The translations under genes and the position numbers were made by a program. Positions 1 to 8,048 of a stretch of DNA of 64,000 bases are shown piece after piece. Positions within the stretch are counted from its first letter, which is position 1. The number at the start of each line of letters is the position of its first letter. Location: positions 62,001-126,000 of the forward strand of contig NZ_SSMQ01000029.1 in NCBI RefSeq assembly GCF_005144585.1. The letters run 5' to 3'. The notes beneath the pieces are model-generated. The model saw only the letters and a program-made list of their open reading frames with translations. It did no database searches and was not told the origin of the DNA. The stretch comes from Polyangium fumosum. Lineage in GTDB: Bacteria; Myxococcota_A; Polyangia; Polyangiales; Polyangiaceae.

Positions 1-329
1 GCCGCCTGGACCTCCAGGCATGGGTTGAAGCGGTTGTAGTTCAAGGACCAGATGTTGTTCCTGGCAGCCGTTGAACTTCAACGAGGCGTCAAGAACGACG
101 ACCGTCTCCTGCTCACCCTGCGCTGCTAGCGCCGCTGTCCAAAGCTCAGCGAGAACGTCGACATGAAGAACAACGACAAGTCCCGCTTCAACCGGGAGGC
201 TGGCGGTTGAACTTCCACGCGAAGAAGAACATCAGGTTCGAGTCGGACATGTAGTCGTTGAACTTGAACCACAACGTGACCGAGGGCAGACCGAGGCCAG
301 CGGCCTTGTTCAACTGCACCGAGTAGAAC
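1..329. repeat. Non-coding lead-in with recurring TTGAACTT motif
   Basis: No supported gene is seen here. The stretch is broken by stops in the frame of the downstream HNH gene, including a TAG two codons before its start. Three near-copies of the motif TTGAACTTCAAC occur at 71-82, 207-218 and 258-269, with weaker relatives near 24-44 and 306-313. The copies are not evenly spaced. It may be a decayed gene end or a structured intergenic region; no function can be assigned. Confidence 0.3.
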
Positions 330-956
330 GTGGACGAGAAGAAGAAGCCGAGCCGTACTCCTCAGCGAGCGACATCGAGTGACCCGGAGGAGCAAAAGCT
401 CTCGTCCTTCGCGAAGTTTAGCGCCCTTGTTCGTCAGGGCAACGGCGACGAGTGCTGGTACTGGCTCGGCGCGGTGAACAACCGCGGGTACGGCGTCTTC
501 CGCGTCGGCCGCCGCGTCGTCATGGCCCACCGCCACATGTTCGAGCTGGAGCACGAACGTCCTCCGTCTGGGATGGTCCTGCACACCTGCGGCAAGAAGA
601 CGTGCGTCAACCCCAGCCACCTCTACGAGGGCTCGAAGCCCAACCCGTTCAACTCGGACGCGGTGCTGCTCGAGGAGATCGAGCGCAAGGCGCTTCCCGC
701 GGCTTCTTCATCGCGAGGGCGGCCGGGGATCAACAACCCGCGCGCTCGGCTCACCGAGGAGCAGGTGAAGAAGATCTGCGTGCTGCTCGATCAAGGTGTA
801 CCTCCGAGGATGATCGGGTTCAGCTTCGGCGTCGACGCGAAGTCGATCCGCAACATCGACGAGGGCAAGACCTGGAGTCACGTGCCCGAGGTGGCTCGTC
901 GGGCGGAGGCCCCGAAGAAGAGACGGCGCGGAGGATGGCGTCGTCGAGCGCGTTGA
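330..956 (+). CDS. HNH endonuclease-like protein with basic C-terminus
   Basis: The 208-residue protein carries an HNH_3-like core at roughly residues 42-105: a CWYWLG motif, GYG, then HRHMFELEH, VLHTCGKKTCVNPSHLY, which matches the zinc/metal-dependent HNH homing-type nucleases common in phages and mobile elements. A second segment (about residues 140-180, LTEEQVKKIC...IRNI) resembles the helix-turn-helix often found after such cores. The last 20 residues are very basic. The start is GTG; an in-frame TAG lies six bases upstream and no good ribosome-binding site is visible, so a later start is possible. Likely a selfish or mobile-element nuclease. Confidence 0.7.
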   Translation: MDEKKKPSRTPQRATSSDPEEQKLSSFAKFSALVRQGNGDECWYWLGAVNNRGYGVFRVGRRVVMAHRHMFELEHERPPSGMVLHTCGKKTCVNPSHLYEGSKPNPFNSDAVLLEEIERKALPAASSSRGRPGINNPRARLTEEQVKKICVLLDQGVPPRMIGFSFGVDAKSIRNIDEGKTWSHVPEVARRAEAPKKRRRGGWRRRAR

Positions 957-1366
957 GGCTCTGTCGAGGACCCTGCTCGGCACGCGGAGCAGCGGGCAGC
1001 TCGTTCCAACGATCGCGGCCTCCGTCATCCCGCCGTACGTTGGCGCCACGAGGCGCAGTTGTTCTGCCGACGCGATGGCGATGATCCTCGTCGATGTCGC
1101 CACGGCAGGGGACGTGCTCGCGGAACGGGGGCGCACTCCTGTTGTTCCGACGCCTTGCAGGAGATGGCGTTCAACGGATCGACGTCTGGGCGTCGCGCAT
1201 CCCACCTCATGCTCCGTCCGAAGGGGTGGACGGAGCCGCGGTGCACCACAAGCGACGAAGAAAACGTCCCGCGTTGATCCCGCCTCGCCGTCTGGTTGCT
1301 ATCCTCCGCTCCCACTGGCCGACGCGTCGGTGAGAACCACGCGCTCGGTCGCCGAAGGGCATCACG
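957..1366. other. Intergenic region upstream of the Pycsar operon
   Basis: No convincing gene is seen. Short open frames exist on both strands but none shows a recognisable domain or a good start. The promoter of the downstream cyclase/TIR operon must lie here, but I could not pick out a clear -35/-10 pair. Confidence 0.4.
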
Positions 1367-2278
1367 ATGCTGAGCAGATTTACGGGGGAACAAGGTCGTC
1401 GCCGGCTCGAGGAGGCGCTACGCGAGCAGTCGGTGGTCGCGCACGATGCGCAGGTCGCCAGCGAGGTCGCCGGCTCCGTGACGCTCAAGAGGTACGAGCC
1501 GGGCGAAGCCGTGATCACCCAGGGGAACACGGACACCGACCTGTGTCTCATCCTAGCGGGAGTGGTGGGAGTCGAGATCAACGGCCGCGAGGTCGCCAGG
1601 CGTCGCGCCGGTCAGCACGTCGGGGAGATGGGCATGATCGACCCCTCCGTCAAACGCAGCGCGACGATCCGCGCGATCGAGGAGACCGTGGTCGCGTCGA
1701 TCGACGAGCCGGCCTTCACTGCGATTGCCGACCGCCACCCCGTCGTGTGGCGCAGGCTCTCGGTCGATCTTGGCAAAAGGCTTCGGGAGCGCGGCGAGCT
1801 GGTCAAACCGTCGAACGAGAGACCTGTCGTCTTCATCGGCTCGACCGTCGAGCGGTTACCTGTCGCACGCGCTATCCAGGCCGCATGCCAACACGACCCG
1901 TGGACCACGCGGCTGTGGACCGATGGTGTCTTCGGTGCCGGCCAGACCCCTATCGAGTCGCTTGCCGCACAGCTCCATTCGCTGGACTTCGGACTTCTCG
2001 TCGTCACCGCGGATGACGTGGTGGAGTCGCGTGGATCCCGGAACCCGATGCCGCGCGACAACGTCGTTTTCGAGTTCGGGCTGCTCATGGGGGCCCTCGG
2101 GCGCGACCGCACGTTCATGGTCCGGCTGCGAGACGAGCGCGACATCAAGCTGCCCTCGGACCTCCTCGGGGTGAAGGCACTTGAGATTGTCCCGGGCTCG
2201 GAGGCCGATCTTCCATCGCGTGTGGCGCCAGCGGTCAATGAGTTGCGTTCGATCGTGTCCCGCCTGCGGTGCAGATGA
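1367..2278 (+). CDS. pycTIR: Pycsar effector: cyclic-nucleotide-binding domain fused to TIR domain
   Basis: This 303-residue protein has an N-terminal cyclic-nucleotide-binding (CRP-type) domain, about residues 20-125. Its phosphate-binding cassette is visible at about 86-103 (GEMGMIDP...RSATIRA). A TIR-like domain follows from about residue 152 (PVVFIGS), with a candidate catalytic glutamate in the TPIESL motif near 195 and the DNVVFEFGLLMGALG strand-helix. This domain pair is the PycTIR effector of Pycsar systems: it senses a pyrimidine cyclic nucleotide made by the partner cyclase and degrades NAD+, causing abortive infection. The cyclase gene follows after 13 bases, consistent with one operon. 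Assignment rests on motif reading plus the neighbour. Confidence 0.88.
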   Translation: MLSRFTGEQGRRRLEEALREQSVVAHDAQVASEVAGSVTLKRYEPGEAVITQGNTDTDLCLILAGVVGVEINGREVARRRAGQHVGEMGMIDPSVKRSATIRAIEETVVASIDEPAFTAIADRHPVVWRRLSVDLGKRLRERGELVKPSNERPVVFIGSTVERLPVARAIQAACQHDPWTTRLWTDGVFGAGQTPIESLAAQLHSLDFGLLVVTADDVVESRGSRNPMPRDNVVFEFGLLMGALGRDRTFMVRLRDERDIKLPSDLLGVKALEIVPGSEADLPSRVAPAVNELRSIVSRLRCR

Positions 2279-2291
2279 GAAAGGAACCACA

Positions 2292-2993
2292 ATGGCATTC
2301 ACAGACGACCTCACGGCCGAGGTTATAAAAATCCTCAAAGAACAGTGGCAGACTCGCGACGGCAACAAAGTCCCCGATACGCCCGAACTCAAGCTGGCAA
2401 ACGATGCCGTAAAACTCAACGGCACCGTTCTGTATGCCGACCTCGCGGATTCGACGGGGCTTGTCATGCTCCAGACACCCGGGTTTGTTGCAGAAGTCTA
2501 CAAGTGCTATCTGAACTGCGCGTGTCGTATCATTCGCGAGAAAGGCGGTGAGATCACGGCCTTCGATGGTGACCGCGTGATGGCGGTATTCCTGGGCGAC
2601 GGGATGGCTACGAGAGCTTGCCGTGCCGCGCTGGCGATCAACCACGCTGTCGTGAAAATCCTGAACCCGAAGGTTCGCGAGCAGTATCCCAAGCTGCCCG
2701 CCGACTTCGCCATAAAGCAGGCCGTGGGCATCGATATGAGCCCGCTGTTCGTTGCCCGAACTGGAATTCGCGGGGCGAACGATCTCGTGTGGGTAGGACG
2801 CGCTGCCAATATCGCCGCAAAGCTCTGCTCCCTACGAGAGGGGAACTATGCCACCTATATCACGAACGACGTTTACGCGGCAGCGGACAATAGCGTCAGG
2901 ACGAGTTCAGACGGCAAGTCGATGTGGGAGTCGAATCCCCAATCCGTGCGTAACCTGACGGTGTATCGCTCCGGATGGCACTGGGGTCTGTAG
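2292..2993 (+). CDS. pycC: Pycsar class III nucleotide (pyrimidine) cyclase
   Basis: The 233-residue protein is a single class III cyclase catalytic domain without membrane or sensor domains. Metal-binding aspartates are in YADLADSTG (about residues 48-56) and in FDGDRVMAVF (91-100), and the WVGRAANIAAKL helix (about 166-177) supplies the usual Asn/Arg. The DGDRVMAVF form and compact size are typical of Pycsar uridylate/cytidylate cyclases rather than ordinary adenylate cyclases. A clear AAGGA site lies nine bases before the ATG. Whether it makes cUMP or cCMP cannot be told from motifs alone. Base composition is AT-richer than flanking genes, which fits horizontal transfer. Confidence 0.88.
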   Translation: MAFTDDLTAEVIKILKEQWQTRDGNKVPDTPELKLANDAVKLNGTVLYADLADSTGLVMLQTPGFVAEVYKCYLNCACRIIREKGGEITAFDGDRVMAVFLGDGMATRACRAALAINHAVVKILNPKVREQYPKLPADFAIKQAVGIDMSPLFVARTGIRGANDLVWVGRAANIAAKLCSLREGNYATYITNDVYAAADNSVRTSSDGKSMWESNPQSVRNLTVYRSGWHWGL

Positions 2994-3065
2994 CAAAATG
3001 GAGAGCTACCAGCATTAGGCACCCCGCGCACGTTGGCAAGGCGACCCCCGATGGCATCGGAGCCA

Positions 3066-3998
3066 TCACGGATTCAACGGATCCTTGACCCACTCCCAGC
3101 TATAGCGGCGGTCGTCTGGTGTAAGTCGGTGCGTGCTGTTTACTGCGGTCTCGGGTGCGACCAGCCCAAGCGTTACCGCTAGCTGCAGTTCACGCCCCCT
3201 GAGAGGTTTCGGGTCCAACGCGAAGACACCATCCAAGCGTATCCGCGCGCCGGAGTTAACAATAAGGTGCGGCGTCTGAGGGTGGCTGATACCCTCGCCG
3301 AACTCATCGCGCAACCTGATATCTCGTGCATAGGTGTAGGGTCCGTCCAGATCTGCCCGGAGACCCAATGCGCACCGGTGCGTTGGTATTACGGCTTTGC
3401 CTGCGCCAACTGGCGCAACGTACATTGCTACGGTGACCTCGATGCGCGAAAGGTTGTCGTCGTTTATGCCGACCGTAAGAAAGTCGACTCCGGGCGCCAT
3501 AATCATGGGTTCGAGAATGCGCAGCAGATCTTCACGACGGGCGGGGTTGGTGCTGTTGCCGCTGCGGTACGGAACCTCAAAGCGAGGGCAGTTGCACCCC
3601 TCCTGCGGGGGCACCTTGGTCACGTACGGAGCACGCCCGGTATCAAACTGGACCACGACGACAGAAGTGTTTTCATGCGGTACAACGAGAGTCTCCATCA
3701 AGTCGGGCGCGACTTCGCCATCGAAAAGCTTGCGGAGCGGTAGGTACCAGCCTGCCACGTCGCAAGTAGCTGCGCCACAGACGCTCCTGTTCCGTTCGTT
3801 TACACCGATGATCCAGATGATCGGTTCACCGCGGGCCGCATTCGCGTGGCCGGCCAGTTGGCGTGCGGTTCTGTAGGAATCCTCGGGTCTAGGCCATTCA
3901 GACTTTAATTCGACGTTCCTGTCCTCCATCTGGCGTTTAGCGATAACGCCGTCAATGATCCTGTGAACTCGTAACTCGAGTTTCGTGCGATTGGTCAT
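3066..3998 (-). CDS. Schlafen-type AlbA_2 domain protein, putative defence
   Basis: The 310-residue protein (ATG at 3998 chosen; an upstream in-frame start at 4034 is possible) begins with a helical region followed by RNVELKSEWP (about 27-36) and RQLAGHANA...IIWIIGVNE, the pattern of the AlbA_2/Schlafen core in which the conserved E and K form part of the nucleic-acid-processing site. The remaining 200 residues contain beta-rich sequence I do not recognise. It is convergent with the Pycsar operon (72-base gap) and, like it, is AT-richer than its surroundings, suggesting both arrived together in a defence island. Role inferred; no direct partner identified. Confidence 0.55.
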   Translation of the reverse strand: MTNRTKLELRVHRIIDGVIAKRQMEDRNVELKSEWPRPEDSYRTARQLAGHANAARGEPIIWIIGVNERNRSVCGAATCDVAGWYLPLRKLFDGEVAPDLMETLVVPHENTSVVVVQFDTGRAPYVTKVPPQEGCNCPRFEVPYRSGNSTNPARREDLLRILEPMIMAPGVDFLTVGINDDNLSRIEVTVAMYVAPVGAGKAVIPTHRCALGLRADLDGPYTYARDIRLRDEFGEGISHPQTPHLIVNSGARIRLDGVFALDPKPLRGRELQLAVTLGLVAPETAVNSTHRLTPDDRRYSWEWVKDPLNP

Positions 3999-4087
3999 CG
4001 TTCGCACGGTAGTTGTTAGCGGACGGGCAGGCAAGCGGGCGGGGCGTGAGGGCTCGGCTTCATCAAGCTTGCAGGGGCCTACACAGG

Positions 4088-4124
4088 GCTAAAAGTAGGC
4101 GGTGCAGCCCCCAGGCTGCACCGC
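4088..4124 (-). terminator. Intrinsic terminator of the long minus-strand run
   Basis: A perfect 11-bp stem, GCGGTGCAGCC / GGCTGCACCGC (4099-4109 and 4114-4124), with a four-base loop sits 15 bases after the stop of the DndB-like gene. Read on the minus strand it is followed by CTACTTTTAG. It marks the 3' end of the minus-strand block. Confidence 0.75.
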
Positions 4125-4138
4125 GCCGTTGTTCTGGT

Positions 4139-5398
4139 TCAGGCCGCCGTCGCCGCGCCGTCGCCCTGCATGTTGTCCTCGTCGATCTGCGGCTCCTCGG
4201 AGACCAGCACGGACTCATGCCGCCGGTCCTCGATGAAGAGCTCCAGTCCGAGGTGCACCTTGATCAGGTTGGCCGTGAGGATGACGCTCGCGGCGTTCTT
4301 CGCGATCCTGCCGTTCACCAGAGCGCGCCCCTCCCAGCGCGGGCTCGCTCGGGACCAGTCCAGCGTCCCGAGGCCCGCCAGGACGCTCTTCCAGTCCTCC
4401 CGCCGCTCCCGCAGCAGCGCGTTGCCGGCCCGGCCGAGCGCTTCGAGCACGACCGCATGCGCGTGCACGCACCGATCCCGCAGCACCTGCGCCTTGATCT
4501 TGCCGAGGCCGACCTCGTGCCAGTCCGGCATCACGCGCGTCACCTCGTTCCAGAACTCGACGGCGATCTTCTTCGCGGCCTCGAAGCTCCCACTGAACCC
4601 CGCGAGCAGCGCCTTCGTCGCCGCGTGGATGCTCGCGAGCGCGAAGAGCTTGTTCGAGCCGCCCGAGACCGAGGTTTTCTCCCCGTCCGTGAGCTGCGCG
4701 AACAGCGGCACTTCCCGCACGACGGCCCGCGTGAGGTTCGCGAGCTCGTCGCGGTGATCGTACAGGAGCCCCAACGAGTTGTTCGGCCGGACCGCGAAGC
4801 GGTTCAAGTCCGCGAACCTCTGCTGCGCCTTCTCGAGCCCCGCGTCGACGAACAACGTCACGCAGATGCTCTCGTCCCCGAGCGATCCTCGCCGCTTCCT
4901 GACGTACTCCTGCGAGAGGGCCATCACGACGGCCGCCCGCCGGTGCTGCCCATCTAGGACCGCGACCGTCATGTCCCGCGGGATGTAGAGCGTGCCCATG
5001 TGGCTCTTCTCGTGCGCCGGCTCGAAGCGCGGCAGGCCGTCGATCGCGCCGACGAGGGCCGGCAGCGTGTAGTTCGTCGGGTTTTTCGTGATGTAGTCCG
5101 CGATCTTCGGGACACGGACCTTACTCAGCACCCGCTGCGCCCGGAGCTCGGGCGGCAGCTTGCCATCCACGGGAGCAAAGAGCTTCGCCACGTCCCGGAG
5201 ATGCACCATGACCGAGTAGTATTCGCCGCCGGCCTGGACACCCCGGATGGCGGGGAAGGACCACTCGGACGCGATGTTCTGCTGCGGGGTCCTATGCGTC
5301 GCCAGCGCCTCCTTGGCCGCAGCCGTCTTCTCGGGCGCGTCTTTCTTGGAGTCGTCCCTCTTGAGGTCGTTCTTCTTGGTCTCGTTCTTCTTCCGCAT
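4139..5398 (-). CDS. DndB-like DGQHR domain protein
   Basis: The 419-residue protein contains the signature DGQHR (about residues 146-150, in VAVLDGQHRRAAV) and, downstream, DLNRFAVRPNNSL, both hallmarks of the DndB/DGQHR family. In DNA phosphorothioation systems DndB is the regulatory partner of DndCDE. No dndA, C, D or E is present in the window, so this is an orphan, as often seen on plasmids and phages. The N-terminus is a Lys/Asp/Glu-rich low-complexity tail. The ATG overlaps the TGA of the preceding small gene by one base (TGATG), so translation is probably coupled. Exact role here is unknown. Confidence 0.75.
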   Translation of the reverse strand: MRKKNETKKNDLKRDDSKKDAPEKTAAAKEALATHRTPQQNIASEWSFPAIRGVQAGGEYYSVMVHLRDVAKLFAPVDGKLPPELRAQRVLSKVRVPKIADYITKNPTNYTLPALVGAIDGLPRFEPAHEKSHMGTLYIPRDMTVAVLDGQHRRAAVVMALSQEYVRKRRGSLGDESICVTLFVDAGLEKAQQRFADLNRFAVRPNNSLGLLYDHRDELANLTRAVVREVPLFAQLTDGEKTSVSGGSNKLFALASIHAATKALLAGFSGSFEAAKKIAVEFWNEVTRVMPDWHEVGLGKIKAQVLRDRCVHAHAVVLEALGRAGNALLRERREDWKSVLAGLGTLDWSRASPRWEGRALVNGRIAKNAASVILTANLIKVHLGLELFIEDRRHESVLVSEEPQIDEDNMQGDGAATAA

Positions 5399-5688
5399 CA
5401 AGTACCTCGAATAGGCTTCGCCTGCTCCAGCGCCGCGCGCTCGAGGGAGTCGAGCTCGACCGAGGCCATGGAGAGGAACCAGTAGGCGCGGCACGGGCTG
5501 CAAAGCCGGTCGGGATGGAAGAGCTGCAGGGGGCGCAACCGGCCCCTGAACCTCCGCGCCTTTTCTTTCTGGATGCACGACGACTGCTCCTCGCACTGGA
5601 ACGCCTCGTGCCGGTTGAGCGTCTCGCAGAGCGTCCGCACTTGCCCTGCCGTTGCCGAAATCTTCTCGGCCTTCTCGCTCGGCGTCAC
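5398..5688 (-). CDS. Small Cys-containing hypothetical protein
   Basis: A 96-residue protein with five cysteines, including pairs that could bind zinc (CEEQSSC near 32-38 and CSPC near 64-67). It starts with GTG directly after the stop of the upstream gene and ends overlapping the start of the DndB-like gene, so it belongs to the same transcript. No family recognised. Confidence 0.6.
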   Translation of the reverse strand: MTPSEKAEKISATAGQVRTLCETLNRHEAFQCEEQSSCIQKEKARRFRGRLRPLQLFHPDRLCSPCRAYWFLSMASVELDSLERAALEQAKPIRGT

Positions 5689-6108
5689 TCAGACCTCCAG
5701 CAGCGGGAGGGCATGATCTGGGTATCGGTCATTCCACGACGCGATCTCGCAGTTCGCGACGCGCGTATCGCTGACAGGATCTGCCAGGCGAATGTGCACC
5801 GCGAACATGTGCTGCGGGTAGTCCTGGGCGCGCATCTCGCCGTGGCAGTGCGGGCAGATGAAGATCGGGCCGCTGCTCGGGACGGTGACGAACCCGTTCG
5901 ACTCGCAGTACCCCTCCCAGTGCTTCTGGATGCTCTCCGGCGAGTATGTGGAAAAGCAGAGCTCGTGCTCGCCCCACTTCCCGCCGGTGAAGACGATCCA
6001 GAGCTCGCCGCGGTCCTCGCGCACCTCGGCCTGGAGATGCAGGCCATGTCCGTCCCGCACCATGCCCACGATGAGGCGCGTGGCAGCCTCACGCGCCTGC
6101 TCGTTCAT
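5689..6108 (-). CDS. Hypothetical protein with C2H2-like zinc motif
   Basis: The 139-residue protein holds a C2H2-like arrangement, CPHCHGEMRAQDYPQHMFAVH, near residues 85-105, of the kind used to bind nucleic acid or zinc. A strong GAGGAGG site lies just before the ATG. Its start overlaps the 3' end of the upstream gene by 20 bases, and the next gene begins immediately after its stop, so it is an operon member. Function unknown. Confidence 0.65.
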   Translation of the reverse strand: MNEQAREAATRLIVGMVRDGHGLHLQAEVREDRGELWIVFTGGKWGEHELCFSTYSPESIQKHWEGYCESNGFVTVPSSGPIFICPHCHGEMRAQDYPQHMFAVHIRLADPVSDTRVANCEIASWNDRYPDHALPLLEV

Positions 6109-6586
6109 CTTCCTCCTCTCTTCGCCTCCCGGTGCTCAGAGGCGTGTTGTTCTTGAGCCACTTCACCCGCGTGCCGCAGCCCCGGATACGGCGCAGCGGC
6201 TGCTCCGGAAGCGGCAGGTTGTGCCAGTGCGCGCCGTGCAGAAGAGCGTCCGCGTAGATCTCGCCAGCGACGATCACGAGCTGCGGCGGCGGGCGGAACG
6301 ACGGCAAGATCTCCCCAACCGTCCGCACGCCCCAGCCCTCGCGCTCGCTCTTCCTGAACGTGCGCAGGTTCCGGTCATACGGGTGAAGCACGGTCTTCGG
6401 AGTGACGGCGCCGTAGAAGGCCGAGACGATGATCACCACGTCGCACGTCTTCTCGGCGTATGCGTAGGCGGCGCGAAAGAGCGCCGACGTGTAGAAGTCC
6501 TTGGCTGGCGCTGGCCTCTTGCTCTTCAGCGCGGCGCAGCCCACGAGGGCAACCCGCTTGGCCCCCGGCTGCTTGTCCGTGAACAT
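6089..6586 (-). CDS. DUF6884-like protein
   Basis: A 165-residue protein starting with a Rossmann-like strand (VALVGCAALK) and followed by FYTSALFRAAYAYAE, a conserved VIIVSAFYGAVTP segment and HPYD. This is the layout of DUF6884 proteins, found on phages, plasmids and other mobile elements and of unproven activity. The basic, acidic-patched C-terminus (TGRRREEEDE) is probably disordered. It sits within the minus-strand DNA-processing run. Confidence 0.55.
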   Translation of the reverse strand: MFTDKQPGAKRVALVGCAALKSKRPAPAKDFYTSALFRAAYAYAEKTCDVVIIVSAFYGAVTPKTVLHPYDRNLRTFRKSEREGWGVRTVGEILPSFRPPPQLVIVAGEIYADALLHGAHWHNLPLPEQPLRRIRGCGTRVKWLKNNTPLSTGRRREEEDERAGA

Positions 6587-6659
6587 GAACCCTCCGAGAC
6601 GGCAGGGCGCACGTCAGAAGTCCTGCGAGTTGCCTCGGCGACTCCGACGACGCGCTGGT

Positions 6660-6914
6660 CTACTTCTTTTTGCTCCGCTGAGAACGCTTCGAGGCGATCT
6701 TGGCGACCGCCTCGGCGAGAGCGTCGTCAGCCGCCGCGAGGAGCTTCTTCACCTCACCGCGCGAGAGGCGGACACCGACAAACACCCTTCCAACCTCAGG
6801 GACATGCGGCAGAAGCTTCGCCACGTCGATCCCCAGGTGGGTCACGTTCGCGTAGACGCCCCCGTCGGACGTCACGGCGATCGGGACGTCGGAGAGCTCG
6901 TTCTTCCTGGGCAC
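6660..6914 (-). CDS. Small hypothetical protein, Lys-rich C-terminus
   Basis: An 84-residue protein that starts with GTG three bases after the recA stop codon. It has a predicted alpha/beta N-terminal part and ends in a helix with a very basic tail (KIASKRSQRSKKK), which suggests nucleic-acid contact. No family recognised. Confidence 0.5.
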   Translation of the reverse strand: MPRKNELSDVPIAVTSDGGVYANVTHLGIDVAKLLPHVPEVGRVFVGVRLSRGEVKKLLAAADDALAEAVAKIASKRSQRSKKK

Positions 6915-6917
6915 CGA

Positions 6918-7913
6918 CTACTGCGCCGCCGTCCGCTGCGCGAGCGCGCTCTCGACCGCGCTCCGAAGCGCCACGCCCATCGGCCCCTTGATCGCCTCGC
7001 GCGCCTTCTCCCGGCCCTGGCCGAGCGTCTCCCCCCGAAAGGACAAGTAGGCCCCGCTCTTCTCGACGACACCTTGGGCGACGGCGAAGTCGAGGAGGTC
7101 ACCCGAGATGTCGATCCCCGTCCCCCAGCGGATGTCGAACTCGGCCTCGCGGAACGGCGGCGCGCACTTGTTCTTCACGACCTTCACGCGCGTCTTCGAC
7201 CCGACCACGTCGTCGCCGACCTTCAACGCTCCGATGCGACGGACATCGAGGCGCACGCTCGAGTAGAACTTGAGAGCGTTGCCTCCCGTCGTCGTCTCGG
7301 GGTTGCCGAACGTCACGCCGATCTTGTGCCGGAGCTGGTTGATGAAGATGAGCAGGGTCTCTGTGCGGTAGGCGGTGGCGGTGAGCTTGCGCATGGCCTG
7401 GCTCATGAGCCTCGCGTGCAGGCCCATGTGCGCGTCGCCCATGTCGCCCTCGAGCTCGGCCTTGGGCACGAGCGCCGCGACCGAGTCGATGATGACGAGG
7501 TCCACCGCGCCGGAGCGCGTGAGGGTCTCGGCGATCTCGAGGGCCTGCTCCCCGTTGTCCGGCTGGGAGATGAGGAGCCGATCGGTGTCCACGCCGATGT
7601 TGCGGGCGTAGCCCGGATCGAAGGCGTGCTCGGCGTCGATGAAGGCCGCGACGCCGCCCTGCTTCTGGGCCTCGTGGAGGGCGTGCAAGGTGAGCGTCGT
7701 CTTGCCTGAAGACTCGGGCCCGAAGATCTCGACGATCCTCCCCCGCGGGTAGCCGCCCACGCCGAGGGCCTGGTCGAGCGCGAGCGAGCCCGTGCGCAGG
7801 ACGCGCACGCTGCGGTCGGAGTCGGCGCCTCCGAGCGTCATGATGGCCCCCTTTCCGTACTGCTTCTCGATGGTGGCGAGCGCGCCCTTGAGCGCGTTGC
7901 TGAGGTGCTGCAT
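6918..7913 (-). CDS. recA: RecA recombinase, accessory copy
   Basis: The 331-residue protein matches RecA over its whole core: Walker [10 protein letters not shown] (about 62-70), the L1 region [15 protein letters not shown], the near-invariant [16 protein letters not shown] of loop L2 and VRLDVRR. It binds single-stranded DNA and ATP and drives strand exchange. It is shorter than typical chromosomal RecA (about 350) and ends without the usual acidic tail. ATG at 7913 is chosen because homology begins there; the open frame extends 28 codons further upstream through a terminator hairpin. Together with ComM-like and RadC-like genes in the same run it looks like an element-borne recombination set. 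Confidence 0.92.
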   Translation of the reverse strand: MQHLSNALKGALATIEKQYGKGAIMTLGGADSDRSVRVLRTGSLALDQALGVGGYPRGRIVEIFGPESSGKTTLTLHALHEAQKQGGVAAFIDAEHAFDPGYARNIGVDTDRLLISQPDNGEQALEIAETLTRSGAVDLVIIDSVAALVPKAELEGDMGDAHMGLHARLMSQAMRKLTATAYRTETLLIFINQLRHKIGVTFGNPETTTGGNALKFYSSVRLDVRRIGALKVGDDVVGSKTRVKVVKNKCAPPFREAEFDIRWGTGIDISGDLLDFAVAQGVVEKSGAYLSFRGETLGQGREKAREAIKGPMGVALRSAVESALAQRTAAQ

Positions 7914-7923
7914 GGTCTTTGGT

Positions 7924-7961
7924 CCACAAAAGAAAGCGCGCACCCTCCCGAACGGGTGCGC
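7924..7961 (-). terminator. Hairpin with T-tract upstream of recA
   Basis: GCGCACCC (7938-7945) pairs perfectly with GGGTGCGC (7954-7961) across an eight-base loop. On the minus strand it is followed by CTTTCTTTTG, an intrinsic-terminator layout. It lies between the upstream 310-aa gene and recA, only 24 bases before the recA ATG, so it could also attenuate recA. Confidence 0.65.
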
Positions 7962-8048
7962 ACACTCATGCATCCGGGAGCCGAACAAGCGGCACAACCG
8001 GACTCGGGCTGCCTTACAGCAAGTGTTGTTATTCGGCCCCGACGTCGC

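Noticed and set aside
708-1205. A 165-codon minus-strand frame overlapping the HNH gene end.
   Set aside because: No recognisable domain and composition of an antisense frame; not supported.
4139-5398. A complete Dnd phosphorothioation system.
   Set aside because: Only a DndB-like gene is present; no DndA/C/D/E or DndFGH was seen in the window.
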